Part shown: positions 7,664 to 13,565 of the stretch, one piece after another
Numbering within the stretch: the first letter of the stretch is position 1
How the letters are laid out: each line of letters opens with the position of its first letter
From: Granulicella sp.
Lineage (GTDB): Bacteria > Acidobacteriota > Terriglobia > Terriglobales > Acidobacteriaceae
NCBI GenBank assembly: GCA_003133205.1
Contig: PKWK01000172.1
Span: 1 to 15,069, forward strand
DNA length: 15,069 bases
Direction of reading: 5' to 3'
The notes under the pieces: generated by a model
Databases searched by the model: none
What the model was told of the DNA's origin: nothing
Seen by the model: the letters and a program-made list of their open reading frames with translations, nothing else
Made by a program: the position numbers and the translations under genes

Positions 7664-8428
7664 ATGCTCACCGAGCAAGAGTTCAATAACCACGTCGCAT
7701 GGTTTCGGTATCTGCATGCGGCACAAGTATTCAAAGAGCAATTCGAGGCCACCCTAGACCTTCCTGAGATCGAAGGCTTTGTCTATGGGCGAAATCCAAC
7801 ATCATTTCTCTGGATGACCTACTGGTATAGCAGCCTCTACGTCGTCATTGAGGCCTGGCAGGAGTTGGGCCTTCGAAGCCCCCTCATAGACTTTCTTCTG
7901 GAGCGCCAACAGGGGCTGATCGCAGCTTTGAAGCGCTTCAGAAACGCTGTGTTCCACTATCAAAAGCAACTTCATCATCCGAAGCTAGCGGAGTTTCTAC
8001 AGACCGGAGAGAAGTCTGTACTCCTAATTCGTCTGCTACACGACAGCTTTGTCCGTTATTACTGGGAATGGCTCGAAGCTCTTCCGGGTACCGAGGTCCA
8101 GCAGAAGGCCCTCCGTGAAAACGTAGCCGCCTTCGTCGGGTGGATTCCCCGCACGATCACAGACGACGTGCAAGAAATGAACGCCAAACTGCAGTACTTT
8201 ACCGCGGAACTGGAGAGAGATAAGCTCTCGGAAGAAGCGCGCCGGCTGGCCTTGGACATCAAGAAAAGTCTGGAAGAGTTTCCTGGCATTGCCCAAACTG
8301 CGTCCGCTGATCTGTATGGGCTGAGGGAGCAAATGATAATGCGGCTATTTGAAACAGATATTACCGAGCCGATGGAGGAATACCTGAAAAGGCGAAGCCC
8401 GACCTTGGGGACGGGCTACCTCGTCTGA
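7664..8428 (+). CDS. Unknown alpha-helical protein with HEPN-like RNxxxH motif
   Basis: The 254-residue product is nearly all helical by appearance and has no signal peptide. Residues 45-135 look like a HEPN-type four-helix core: SFLWMTYWYSSLYVVIEAWQEL (helix), a helix ending in LKRFRNAVFHYQ, then LLIRLLHDSFVRYYWEWLEAL. R93-N-A-V-F-H98 fits the RX4-6H signature of HEPN ribonucleases and related nucleotide-binding helical domains. Residues 145-254 form a second helical, charged part (EEARRLALDIKKSLEEF). The start at 7664 is set by GGGGAG about 9 bases upstream; the frame is open back to 7412 but overlaps the divergent glycosidase. Base composition is visibly less GC-rich than its neighbours, suggesting acquisition. 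HEPN membership is an inference from one motif; RNase activity is not shown. Confidence 0.75.
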   Translation: MLTEQEFNNHVAWFRYLHAAQVFKEQFEATLDLPEIEGFVYGRNPTSFLWMTYWYSSLYVVIEAWQELGLRSPLIDFLLERQQGLIAALKRFRNAVFHYQKQLHHPKLAEFLQTGEKSVLLIRLLHDSFVRYYWEWLEALPGTEVQQKALRENVAAFVGWIPRTITDDVQEMNAKLQYFTAELERDKLSEEARRLALDIKKSLEEFPGIAQTASADLYGLREQMIMRLFETDITEPMEEYLKRRSPTLGTGYLV

Positions 8429-8474
8429 GGATCACCGCTCCCAACGTCGCAAATTGCCGCCAGAATATCCAAAC

Positions 8475-8750
8475 TCACGCTGCGGAATGAGTCTTCGCCC
8501 ACTCGGCCTTCATCTGCCGCATCTCCTCGCGGACCTGCTCCTCATCCGCCACTTCACCCCGCTCCGCCTGGGCGATCGACTCCTCCAGCTTCGCATTGAA
8601 CTCCTCAAGCGTCTCGCCATTCCACCCCTGCGCACGCTCATGCAGCAGTTCCACAGCCGCGGCAATATACTCTTCCACGCTGGCGAACCGCCCGGCGGCT
8701 ACATCCTGTTCCACCACCGCCGCAAGCTCCGGACTAAGCCTGATCTCCAT
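8475..8750 (-). CDS. ParD-like antitoxin (ribbon-helix-helix), no toxin partner
   Basis: The 91-residue acidic protein begins MEIRLSPELAAVVEQ, then VAAGRFASVEEYIAAAVELLHER. This is the beta strand plus two helices of ParD/CC2985-type ribbon-helix-helix antitoxins, which bind DNA as dimers and mask a RelE/ParE toxin with their C-terminal half. The second half (45-91, EEFNAKLEESIAQAERGEV...) is the typical acidic toxin-binding helix region. A toxin gene would be expected right downstream, but the next sequence is the convergent end of the HEPN-like gene at 8428. No ParE-like frame was seen, so this is an orphan or a free-standing regulator. No clear ribosome binding site precedes the ATG. Confidence 0.75.
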   Translation of the reverse strand: MEIRLSPELAAVVEQDVAAGRFASVEEYIAAAVELLHERAQGWNGETLEEFNAKLEESIAQAERGEVADEEQVREEMRQMKAEWAKTHSAA

Positions 8751-8819
8751 GCCGCAAGATTACCACTTCACTCTCGAAGATTTCTTCATCCAATTTCCCC
8801 GATGCCTCATCTATCCTTG

Positions 8820-8854
8820 CCTCGAACCTCGAACCTCGTACCTCGTACCTCGTA
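8820..8854. repeat. Five tandem 7-base repeats
   Basis: Two CCTCGAA units are followed by three CCTCGTA units without gaps. The array ends 24 bases before the ATG of the dehydrogenase, between it and the divergent antitoxin-like gene, so it lies in or next to the promoter region of both. Copy number could vary by slippage. Confidence 0.8.
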
Positions 8855-8878
8855 CCGAGCCTTGCACCTAGGAGTCTT

Positions 8879-9637
8879 ATGAATCTCACTGGAAACACCA
8901 TCCTCATCACCGGCGGCGGCTCCGGCATCGGCCTTGCTCTCGCCCGCGAGTTCCACCAGCGCGGCAACACCGTCATCATCGCCGGCCGCCGCCAGTCCGT
9001 GCTCGACGCCGCCACCGCCGCCAATCCCGGCCTGCACTCCCTCGTCCTCGACACGGCCGACCACGTCAGTATTGCCGCCGCGGCCACTGACCTCACCCTC
9101 GACTTCCCCGCGCTCAACGCTGTGCTTAACAACGCCGGCATCATGCGCCCCGAGGACCTCAAAAAAAGCGCGACCGCCGACGCCGACGCCATCATCGCCA
9201 CCAACCTGCTCGGCCCCATCCGCCTCACCGCCGCGCTGCTGCCGCACTTCCTCAAGCAGCCCGCAGCCACCATCCTCAACGTGTCGTCCGGCCTGGCGTT
9301 CGTCCCGCTTGCCACGACGCCCACCTACTGCGCCACCAAGGCTGCCATCCACTCCTACACGCAGTCGCTCCGCTACCAGCTCAAGGACACGGCCATCAAA
9401 GTTCTCGAGATCGTCCCACCCTGGGTCGCCACCGAACTGATGGGCCCCACGCCCACCGACCCGCGCGCCATGCCCCTCGACGCCTTCATCGCCGAAACCA
9501 TGCAGATCCTCGCCACCGACGCAGAAGAAATCTGCGTCCAGAACGTCCTGCGCCTGCGCAACGCACCGTCAAGCGGCCCCGAGGCCGCTGCCTTCTTCAA
9601 CACCTTCAACGACGCGCTAGCGCAGAACCGCCACTAA
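8879..9637 (+). CDS. Short-chain dehydrogenase/reductase (DltE-like)
   Basis: This 252-residue classical SDR has the cofactor motif TGGGSGIG at 11-18, RR at 37-38 after the second strand (suggesting NADPH), NNAG at 84-87, N109, and catalytic S137, Y150 and K154 in a YCATK setting. Length is normal for a classical SDR. The pattern PTYCATKAAIHSYTQSLRYQLKDT and IVPPWVATELMG is close to the DltE-like group (COG3967), whose members are often of unknown substrate despite the name; nothing else here belongs to teichoic-acid D-alanylation. A ribosome binding site AGGAG lies 4 bases before the ATG. It ends one base from the stop of the convergent PEP-CTERM gene. Fold and chemistry are sure, substrate is not. 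Confidence 0.93.
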   Translation: MNLTGNTILITGGGSGIGLALAREFHQRGNTVIIAGRRQSVLDAATAANPGLHSLVLDTADHVSIAAAATDLTLDFPALNAVLNNAGIMRPEDLKKSATADADAIIATNLLGPIRLTAALLPHFLKQPAATILNVSSGLAFVPLATTPTYCATKAAIHSYTQSLRYQLKDTAIKVLEIVPPWVATELMGPTPTDPRAMPLDAFIAETMQILATDAEEICVQNVLRLRNAPSSGPEAAAFFNTFNDALAQNRH

Positions 9638-9638
9638 A

Positions 9639-10400
9639 TCACGACGCTTCTTCTTCCAGATCGTCGGCCCCAGCTTGCGCCAGCCACTGAGCTTTGGCTT
9701 CGCTGCGCCGTTTGCTGGCCGCGGCCATCATGATGCCCAGCACGCCAAAGCCGGTTCCGAGCAGGATCAGGCTGCCCGGCTCAGGCGCCGTGGGAACAGG
9801 CGGATCCATCAGGAATATCTGCGGCTCACCGGCGGTCCAGGTGCCACTGCCATTCGGATCGGGAAGGAACGCAACGTCCTTCGCAAAGTAGCTCGCAGGC
9901 AGCGGGGTATTGCTCGTCACCTCGGCGATAGCATCAGCGACCAATGTCTGGGCAGTTGCATCGAAGGCGTTGGGGCCGTTGTAATTAGGATTCGAAGCGT
10001 TGATGTCCCCTGGGTCCATGATGCTCCAGATCGCGAACTGAATCTCGGAGTCGGTGCCGGCGGCGGTGCCGTACTGGTTGAACAGCCACGCATCCTCAAG
10101 CAGGCTCACGCCCGACTCGTGGTCGTAGGTCCCGGCGGGATTGATGGTCGACAGATTGAGAGGGTTGACCACCCAGGTCTCGCCGAACGTAACCTCGCGA
10201 TTGAAGCTGATGCAAGACATAAAGACGTTCAGGTCGGTCCCGCTCGGGCTGCTGACGGTGAATTCGTACGGATAGATATCCACGCCGGCAGTGCTTCCCC
10301 CGATCGCGTTGGTCAGGGTAAGGGTGTCGGCGAAAGCCGAGCGAGGAGCAAGGCAGATCAGCGAGAGGGACAAGGCAGCCAGGGATGATTTGAGGCGCAT
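9639..10400 (-). CDS. PEP-CTERM sorting-domain protein, exported
   Basis: The 253-residue protein has a Sec signal peptide (residues 1-24, MRLKSSLAALSLSLICLAP, cleavage near AFA-D). A beta-rich, Asn/Asp/Thr-rich extracellular part of unknown function spans about 25-200. The C-terminal sorting signal follows: APEPGS at 205-210, hydrophobic LILLGTGFGVLGIMMAAA, then KRR at 230-232. Such proteins are cut and handled by an exosortase and commonly go to the surface in exopolysaccharide-producing bacteria; no exosortase gene is in the window. Oddly, 21 more residues follow the basic cluster, ending in an acidic DDLEEEAS, whereas most PEP-CTERM proteins stop within a few residues. The start at 10400 was chosen because GGAG lies 9 bases upstream; a TTG at 10415 is less likely. 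Confidence 0.85.
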   Translation of the reverse strand: MRLKSSLAALSLSLICLAPRSAFADTLTLTNAIGGSTAGVDIYPYEFTVSSPSGTDLNVFMSCISFNREVTFGETWVVNPLNLSTINPAGTYDHESGVSLLEDAWLFNQYGTAAGTDSEIQFAIWSIMDPGDINASNPNYNGPNAFDATAQTLVADAIAEVTSNTPLPASYFAKDVAFLPDPNGSGTWTAGEPQIFLMDPPVPTAPEPGSLILLGTGFGVLGIMMAAASKRRSEAKAQWLAQAGADDLEEEAS

Positions 10401-10576
10401 CAATGGAGTCTCCAAGGTGTTCCGACTCCCATGGTAGCGGTGATTGGTAGGCCTAACTATTGATTAGTCTGCAACTTGTGGGGTATTTGTCGTCCGGTCC
10501 AATCCTGCTACCGGGAACGCGTCTGAACCTCGACGGATGACGGAACCGGCGACAACTTCACGGGTTGCGAACGATC

Positions 10577-11038
10577 TCAATCTCCGGCAGCCGGGCTCGC
10601 GGCCGACTGCTTCACGAACTCAAACGTGCAGGGTCGGCCCACGATGCCGAGCCCCTGGTCGCGCGTCCCTGAACCCTCAGTCTCCGTGAAGTGGACCTTC
10701 ACGTTGTAGCTGTAACTCTCGCCCTTCGCAGCGAAGACTCCACGCGCATACTGCCTGGAGTAGACGATGCCGCTGGCCGATACCTTGGCGTTGCCATCCT
10801 CCGCAATCTTGCCTTCGATCAGCAGATAGCCGGGTTGCCCCGCTGTGCCGTGCTCTCCGCGAAGGTTGCTGTTCTGGATAACGCTGGGAAACTGCCAGGT
10901 GTAACCCTCGGTCTCCCCTTTTGGCGGGCAGGTAAGCTTGGTCTGCCAGTTGCCGTCGAACCTCTCTCCCGCAAGCAAAGTCGCCGGCAACAGCACCAGC
11001 GCACAGACCACCAGAAACCGAACCAACTTCCGCATCAC
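10577..11038 (-). CDS. Small secreted protein of unknown function
   Basis: The 153-residue product has a clear signal peptide (MMRKLVRFLVVCALVLLPATLLAGE, cleavage near residue 23). The mature domain is beta-rich and starts FDGNWQTKLTCPPKGE, a pattern seen in many small periplasmic proteins that begin with a G-x-W strand. Two cysteines (in LTCPP and GRPCTF) may pair, closing a sandwich. The sequence SGIVYSRQYARGVFAAKGESYSYNVKVHF gives alternating strands; no catalytic motif is seen. The start is either GTG at 11038 or ATG at 11035: GGAGG ends 8 bases before the GTG and 11 before the ATG, which favours the GTG slightly. It lies 55 bases downstream of the universal stress gene and may be in the same transcript. 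Confidence 0.8.
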   Translation of the reverse strand: MMRKLVRFLVVCALVLLPATLLAGERFDGNWQTKLTCPPKGETEGYTWQFPSVIQNSNLRGEHGTAGQPGYLLIEGKIAEDGNAKVSASGIVYSRQYARGVFAAKGESYSYNVKVHFTETEGSGTRDQGLGIVGRPCTFEFVKQSAASPAAGD

Positions 11039-11046
11039 TCTACTTA

Positions 11047-11051
11047 CCTCC
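11047..11051 (-). promoter_or_regulatory. Strong ribosome binding site ahead of a double start
   Basis: Minus-strand GGAGG serves the secreted protein. The start reads GTG-ATG, and spacing (8 versus 11 bases) favours the GTG at 11038. Confidence 0.7.
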
Positions 11052-11093
11052 TTCGGGCAGAGACGGTAGCGAAATGACCCACATCCGGAACCG

Positions 11094-11528
11094 TCAATGA
11101 CTCACGGGCGTGCGAACGATCTCCACGGAGCACTTCGCATGGCGCGCGACGAACTCTGACACGCTGCCCAGCAGGAAGCGCTGGATGCCGCGCTGCCCAT
11201 GCGAACCCACGATGATCAGGTCGGCGCCCCACTCCGCCGCGCAATCCAGGATGCCCTCCCGCGCGTCGCCTACCTCGACTCGGGTCTGGGCCTTGAATCC
11301 AGCGCGGCGCAACTCCTCCGCAATACGGTCGACCAGCGCGCGCGCGGCCACCTTCTCGCCTTCCAACTCAGGAGCAAAATTCCGATCCATCTGCGGGGGA
11401 GGCGGCGCAATCGGCTGCAGGATGTGGAGGACCATAACCTCTGTAGACTCAGGCCGGCCGCGCGTGACAATAGCCCGCAACCGGTCCTCCGCAAACTTGG
11501 AATCGTCCACCGCCATCAGGATTTTCAT
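11094..11528 (-). CDS. Universal stress protein, UspA family
   Basis: The 144-residue single-domain protein has the Usp fold and the ATP-binding type signature. MKILMAVDDS (1-10) puts D8 and D9 at the first strand's end. The loop G108-x2-G111-x9-G121-S122 (in GSHGQRGIQRFLLGSVS) is the phosphate-binding motif of ATP-binding Usps. VEVGDAREGILDCAAEWGADLIIVG is the usual helix-strand approach to that loop. Usp proteins accumulate under starvation, oxygen limitation or damage and help survival. AGGAGG lies 7 bases before the ATG. Its neighbours on the same strand are the 68-residue ORF 63 bases upstream and the secreted protein downstream. A CRP/FNR-like palindrome ahead of the zinc-ribbon gene would be a fitting control if all are one transcript. 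Family is sure. Confidence 0.95.
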   Translation of the reverse strand: MKILMAVDDSKFAEDRLRAIVTRGRPESTEVMVLHILQPIAPPPPQMDRNFAPELEGEKVAARALVDRIAEELRRAGFKAQTRVEVGDAREGILDCAAEWGADLIIVGSHGQRGIQRFLLGSVSEFVARHAKCSVEIVRTPVSH

Positions 11529-11591
11529 AACCCATCCTCCTCATCCACACAATGGTGCCCCGCAGGTACGCCGCCCTGGGGGCATCACAAG

Positions 11592-11798
11592 TCATGCAAC
11601 TTCCCGCAATGTTGTCTTTTCGGCCAGACAACCACGCTCCGCGAGGAAAGCCAAATCGAACAAATGGGCCTTATCCTGTTCTGCTGATTTGCCATGAACC
11701 TTCACGTGCGCAACTGCCGCGAAGTCTGTTCCGCGAGCCGGGTCGCACGACCTGACATTCTTTCGCTGATGCGGATCAAGAGTTTTCTTGTTTGTCAT
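11592..11798 (-). CDS. Possible small protein, 68 aa, unknown
   Basis: No family is recognised. The frame from ATG at 11798 gives a charged, fairly balanced product, beginning MTNKKTLDPHQRKNVRSC and ending in a helical stretch (KAHLFDLAFLAERGCLAE). AAGGGGG about 7 bases before this ATG could be its ribosome binding site. The frame stays open back to 12044, but that extension is arginine/proline-rich and overlaps the zinc-ribbon gene in another frame, so I reject it. Position between two stress-type genes on the same strand supports translation; lack of any recognised motif speaks against it. It may be just a leader region. Confidence 0.4.
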   Translation of the reverse strand: MTNKKTLDPHQRKNVRSCDPARGTDFAAVAHVKVHGKSAEQDKAHLFDLAFLAERGCLAEKTTLREVA

Positions 11799-11868
11799 AA
11801 GCGACCCCCTTGGTCGGCTACAGCTATGGGCAGAGGGGAAGTCCGTATCGGAGGTCTCCTCGCCCGGT

Positions 11869-12222
11869 TTAGCGCGTCGAGCCGCCTCGCGCGTGGAAAA
11901 CGTCAGGCAGCGGGCCGACGACGAACACGTAGGAGGAGGCTTTCTCCCCCGAGGGCATGGCTTGCGACCGCGGCGTAGGCGCCACGGCGCGAGAGACGAG
12001 ACGGAGAAGGCCCTCGGGATGCGGTGGTAGCGGGCGGCCCCCACGCGGCCTCAGCGACACGCGGCCCATCGGGTCCAGACGCAAATCGAACCTGGACGCA
12101 CAGGTAGAACAAAGCCAGAAGAACTCGGTGTCGGCCGATCGCTTCTCGTGGGCGTAGAGATCGCCCGCATTCAGAAGCTTAAACTCTTCACGGCAAGCCG
12201 GATTGACACACCGATTGACCAT
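11869..12222 (-). CDS. Small zinc-ribbon-like protein
   Basis: The 117-residue product has four cysteines arranged as a zinc ribbon: C5-x4-C10 (MVNRCVNPACREEF) and C38-x2-C41 (FFWLCSTCASRF), 27 residues apart, as in proteins that bind one structural zinc. The stretch between them (LLNAGDLYAHEKRSADTEFFW) would form the ribbon's strands. The remaining part (45-117) is basic and proline-rich and looks disordered. Role is unknown; such ribbons often bind nucleic acid or protein. The start at 12222 has AGGAG 10 bases upstream and puts the first cysteine knuckle at the N-terminus; an in-frame ATG at 12267 would cover the palindrome-promoter region. It is the first gene of the leftward group that includes the universal stress gene. 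Confidence 0.65.
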   Translation of the reverse strand: MVNRCVNPACREEFKLLNAGDLYAHEKRSADTEFFWLCSTCASRFDLRLDPMGRVSLRPRGGRPLPPHPEGLLRLVSRAVAPTPRSQAMPSGEKASSYVFVVGPLPDVFHARGGSTR

Positions 12223-12244
12223 TAGAGATACACTCCTGAACGTA

Positions 12245-12286
12245 GATCTAGTGGATTTCCAATGCAAAAGCAGTGACCCAAGTCAC
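12245..12286 (-). promoter_or_regulatory. CRP/FNR-like palindrome and putative promoter
   Basis: GTGACCCAAGTCAC at 12273-12286 is a perfect 5-base inverted repeat with 4-base centre. Read as AGTGA-N6-TCACA (12272-12287) it is one base off the CRP consensus TGTGA-N6-TCACA. On the minus strand TAGATC (12250-12245) lies where a -10 box would be if the site centres near -41, the class II activator position. It is 50 bases upstream of the zinc-ribbon start. Regulator identity is inferred. Confidence 0.5.
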
Positions 12287-12372
12287 ATGACTATTGGAAA
12301 AGTTGCGGCATTCCAGCCGTCCCGGCGGCGACAGCACGGCCAACAACGCGTTCTATATAAGCTCAGGCAACG

Positions 12373-12388
12373 CCTTGGGTTACCAAGG
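12373..12388. repeat. Small inverted repeat CCTTGG-GTTA-CCAAGG
   Basis: A perfect 6-base stem with 4-base loop, 24 bases after the ancestral stop of the minus-strand TIGR03435 remnant. It could be the remains of that gene's terminator, but no T-run follows. Confidence 0.35.
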
Positions 12389-12412
12389 ACCACGGCCCAC
12401 AAACAGTGCAAG

Positions 12413-12744
12413 CTAGTTCTCCGAAGACCGCTCGATATGGTCGATGACCAAAGTTTTCCACCGGCCCGCTTTGCGGACTTCAGGTCCAGGCCAAGCTGCT
12501 CCTGAAGCGCATAGATGATCGACGAATCGGGGACGCCAGGCGCTGGTTGAGAGGAGTCGTGGTCGGGCACCAGTTTCAACCGGAAATCATACTTGCCGGC
12601 CAGCCCGGTCTTATTTATAACCGGGCGGCTGACTCCAAGGTTTGGCAACGACGACGCAAGACGGTCCATGGACTCGGCTTGCCCGCTGAGAGTTGCTCGT
12701 CCTCCGACGAAGTTCTTGACCAGCTTGAGCGCAAGTACCAGGCC
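12413..12744 (-). pseudogene. TIGR03435/DUF3738 family remnant: 5'-truncated and frameshifted
   Basis: The minus strand encodes the C-terminal third of a TIGR03435 protein, an uncharacterised secreted family with many copies in Acidobacteriota. Recognisable in order are ATLSGQAESMDRLASSLPNL, VSRPVINKTGLAGKYDFRLK (the family's most conserved block), IIYALQEQLGLDLKSAKRAGG, and then, only in another frame, TLVIDHIERSSEN followed by TAG at 12415-12413. The frame change lies at about 12450-12460, in a GGTGGAAAACTTTGG context, and fits loss of one base in the A-run. The N-terminal two thirds of the usual roughly 250 or more residues are missing, and the sequence beyond about 12744 does not resemble the family. 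Truncation plus frameshift makes this a dead gene, not a sequencing slip alone. Confidence 0.82.
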
Positions 12745-12787
12745 TTGGCGGATGCAGCAGGCGCGACAGATTAGTACCCTGCCATCG

Positions 12788-12824
12788 TGCTACACTTTGA
12801 TTGACGTTGATTAACATCAATCAA
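12788..12824 (+). promoter_or_regulatory. Toxin-antitoxin promoter and 28-base operator-like palindrome
   Basis: TTGATTGACGTT (12797-12808) and AACATCAATCAA (12813-12824) are inverted repeats matching at 11 of 12 positions around GATT. The site ends 12 bases before the antitoxin ATG. TGCTACACT at 12788-12796 looks like an extended -10 box, which would put the palindrome over the transcription start, as expected for autorepression by the toxin-antitoxin complex. The -10 call is weaker than the palindrome. Confidence 0.65.
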
Positions 12825-12836
12825 GTTGAATAGCCT

Positions 12837-13115
12837 ATGATCAATCGACTTCCCATCACCAAAGCCCGCATCAACCTTGGCCAGATCGCTCGCCGGGCTC
12901 ACGTGAATCACGAATACTTCATCTTGGAGAAGGATGGCATTCCCGTCATCGGCATTTTGTCGGCGGACGAGCTTGAAGACTATCTTGAACTCAAGACTCC
13001 CAAAGTGAAGGCCGCCATCGCGGCGAGTCGAAAAGACTACGCTTCGGGAAAGTCCCGCCCGGCTGTAGCGTTGCTGGCCGAGATCAAGAAGGGCGCAGCC
13101 AGAAAGAGCGCTTGA
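12837..13115 (+). CDS. Antitoxin of type II system, Phd/YefM family
   Basis: The 92-residue protein starts INRLPITKARINLGQIARRAHVNHEYFILEKDGIPVIGILSADELEDYLEL. This is the Phd/YefM fold: a first strand and helix that dimerise, the characteristic E/K-DG-x-PV-x-x-x-x-SxDELE hairpin, and then a flexible toxin-binding tail (53-92), here lysine/alanine-rich. Such antitoxins bind their own operator and neutralise a RelE-fold toxin; free antitoxin is degraded under stress and releases the toxin. The toxin gene follows after 13 bases. No Shine-Dalgarno sequence precedes the ATG, so translation may start leaderless or weakly. The palindrome just upstream fits autoregulation. Confidence 0.88.
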   Translation: MINRLPITKARINLGQIARRAHVNHEYFILEKDGIPVIGILSADELEDYLELKTPKVKAAIAASRKDYASGKSRPAVALLAEIKKGAARKSA

Positions 13116-13128
13116 CCAGATCCGTCCT

Positions 13129-13419
13129 ATGGCCCCTTCCTCGTATCGCGTTCAGACCTCCGCACACTTTGACCGACTGATCAAGAAACTGATCCCGAAG
13201 CATCCCGACCTCATTGGCCGCTTTGAGGAGGCTCTCGCCCTCCTTTCCGTCGACCCGCTCAATAGCACGAACAAGTATCCCATCAAGAAGTTGGTGGGTG
13301 TTTCCGCAGGAGAGGGCCAGTACCGGCTCCGCTCCGGGAAGTTCCGCTTCCGCTATGACGTCGCCGGAAAAGAAGTCTCTTTGCACTATTGCGGCCTGCG
13401 GCGGGAAGACACGTACTAG
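13129..13419 (+). CDS. Toxin of type II system, RelE/ParE superfamily
   Basis: The 96-residue basic protein begins YRVQTSAHFDRLIKKLIPKHPDL, two N-terminal helices, and ends in the RelE-type sheet: KKLVGVSAGEGQYRLRSGKFRFRYDVAGKEVSLHYCGLRREDTY. The G-x-YRLR-x-G-x-x-R-x-x-Y pattern (62-76) and the C-terminal RRED-x-Y (91-96) are the hallmark positions of RelE-fold toxins. In RelE itself, basic and tyrosine residues of these strands cut ribosome-bound mRNA; ParE members instead poison gyrase, and sequence alone does not decide which applies here. It follows the antitoxin by 13 bases and is surely in the same transcript. Toxin class is sure, target unknown. Confidence 0.87.
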   Translation: MAPSSYRVQTSAHFDRLIKKLIPKHPDLIGRFEEALALLSVDPLNSTNKYPIKKLVGVSAGEGQYRLRSGKFRFRYDVAGKEVSLHYCGLRREDTY

Positions 13420-13565
13420 CTTGGCGCTCCGCAGTTTCATTCGGCCCCGAGGCCAGTGACCTGCCTCTACTCCGCTCCACTGGAACTTGGCCTCCCTACG
13501 CAGAATCTTCGCTTTTCCTTGCGCATCCAATACTCAGATTATTTCAGGCGTAGATTGGTACTGTT

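Noticed and set aside
11799..12044. Extension of the 68-residue frame to 150 residues
   Set aside because: The added part is R/P/S-rich and overlaps the zinc-ribbon gene in another frame, while a better-placed ATG with a ribosome binding site exists at 11798.
13084..13530. 148-codon minus-strand frame over the toxin gene
   Set aside because: Antisense to a RelE-type toxin with clear motifs; no upstream signals of its own.
13420..13565. Heat-shock operator (CIRCE, HAIR or sigma-32 type) ahead of clpB
   Set aside because: I looked for TTAGCACTC-type and CTTGAGT-type repeats and for sigma-32-like boxes and saw none clear enough to report.
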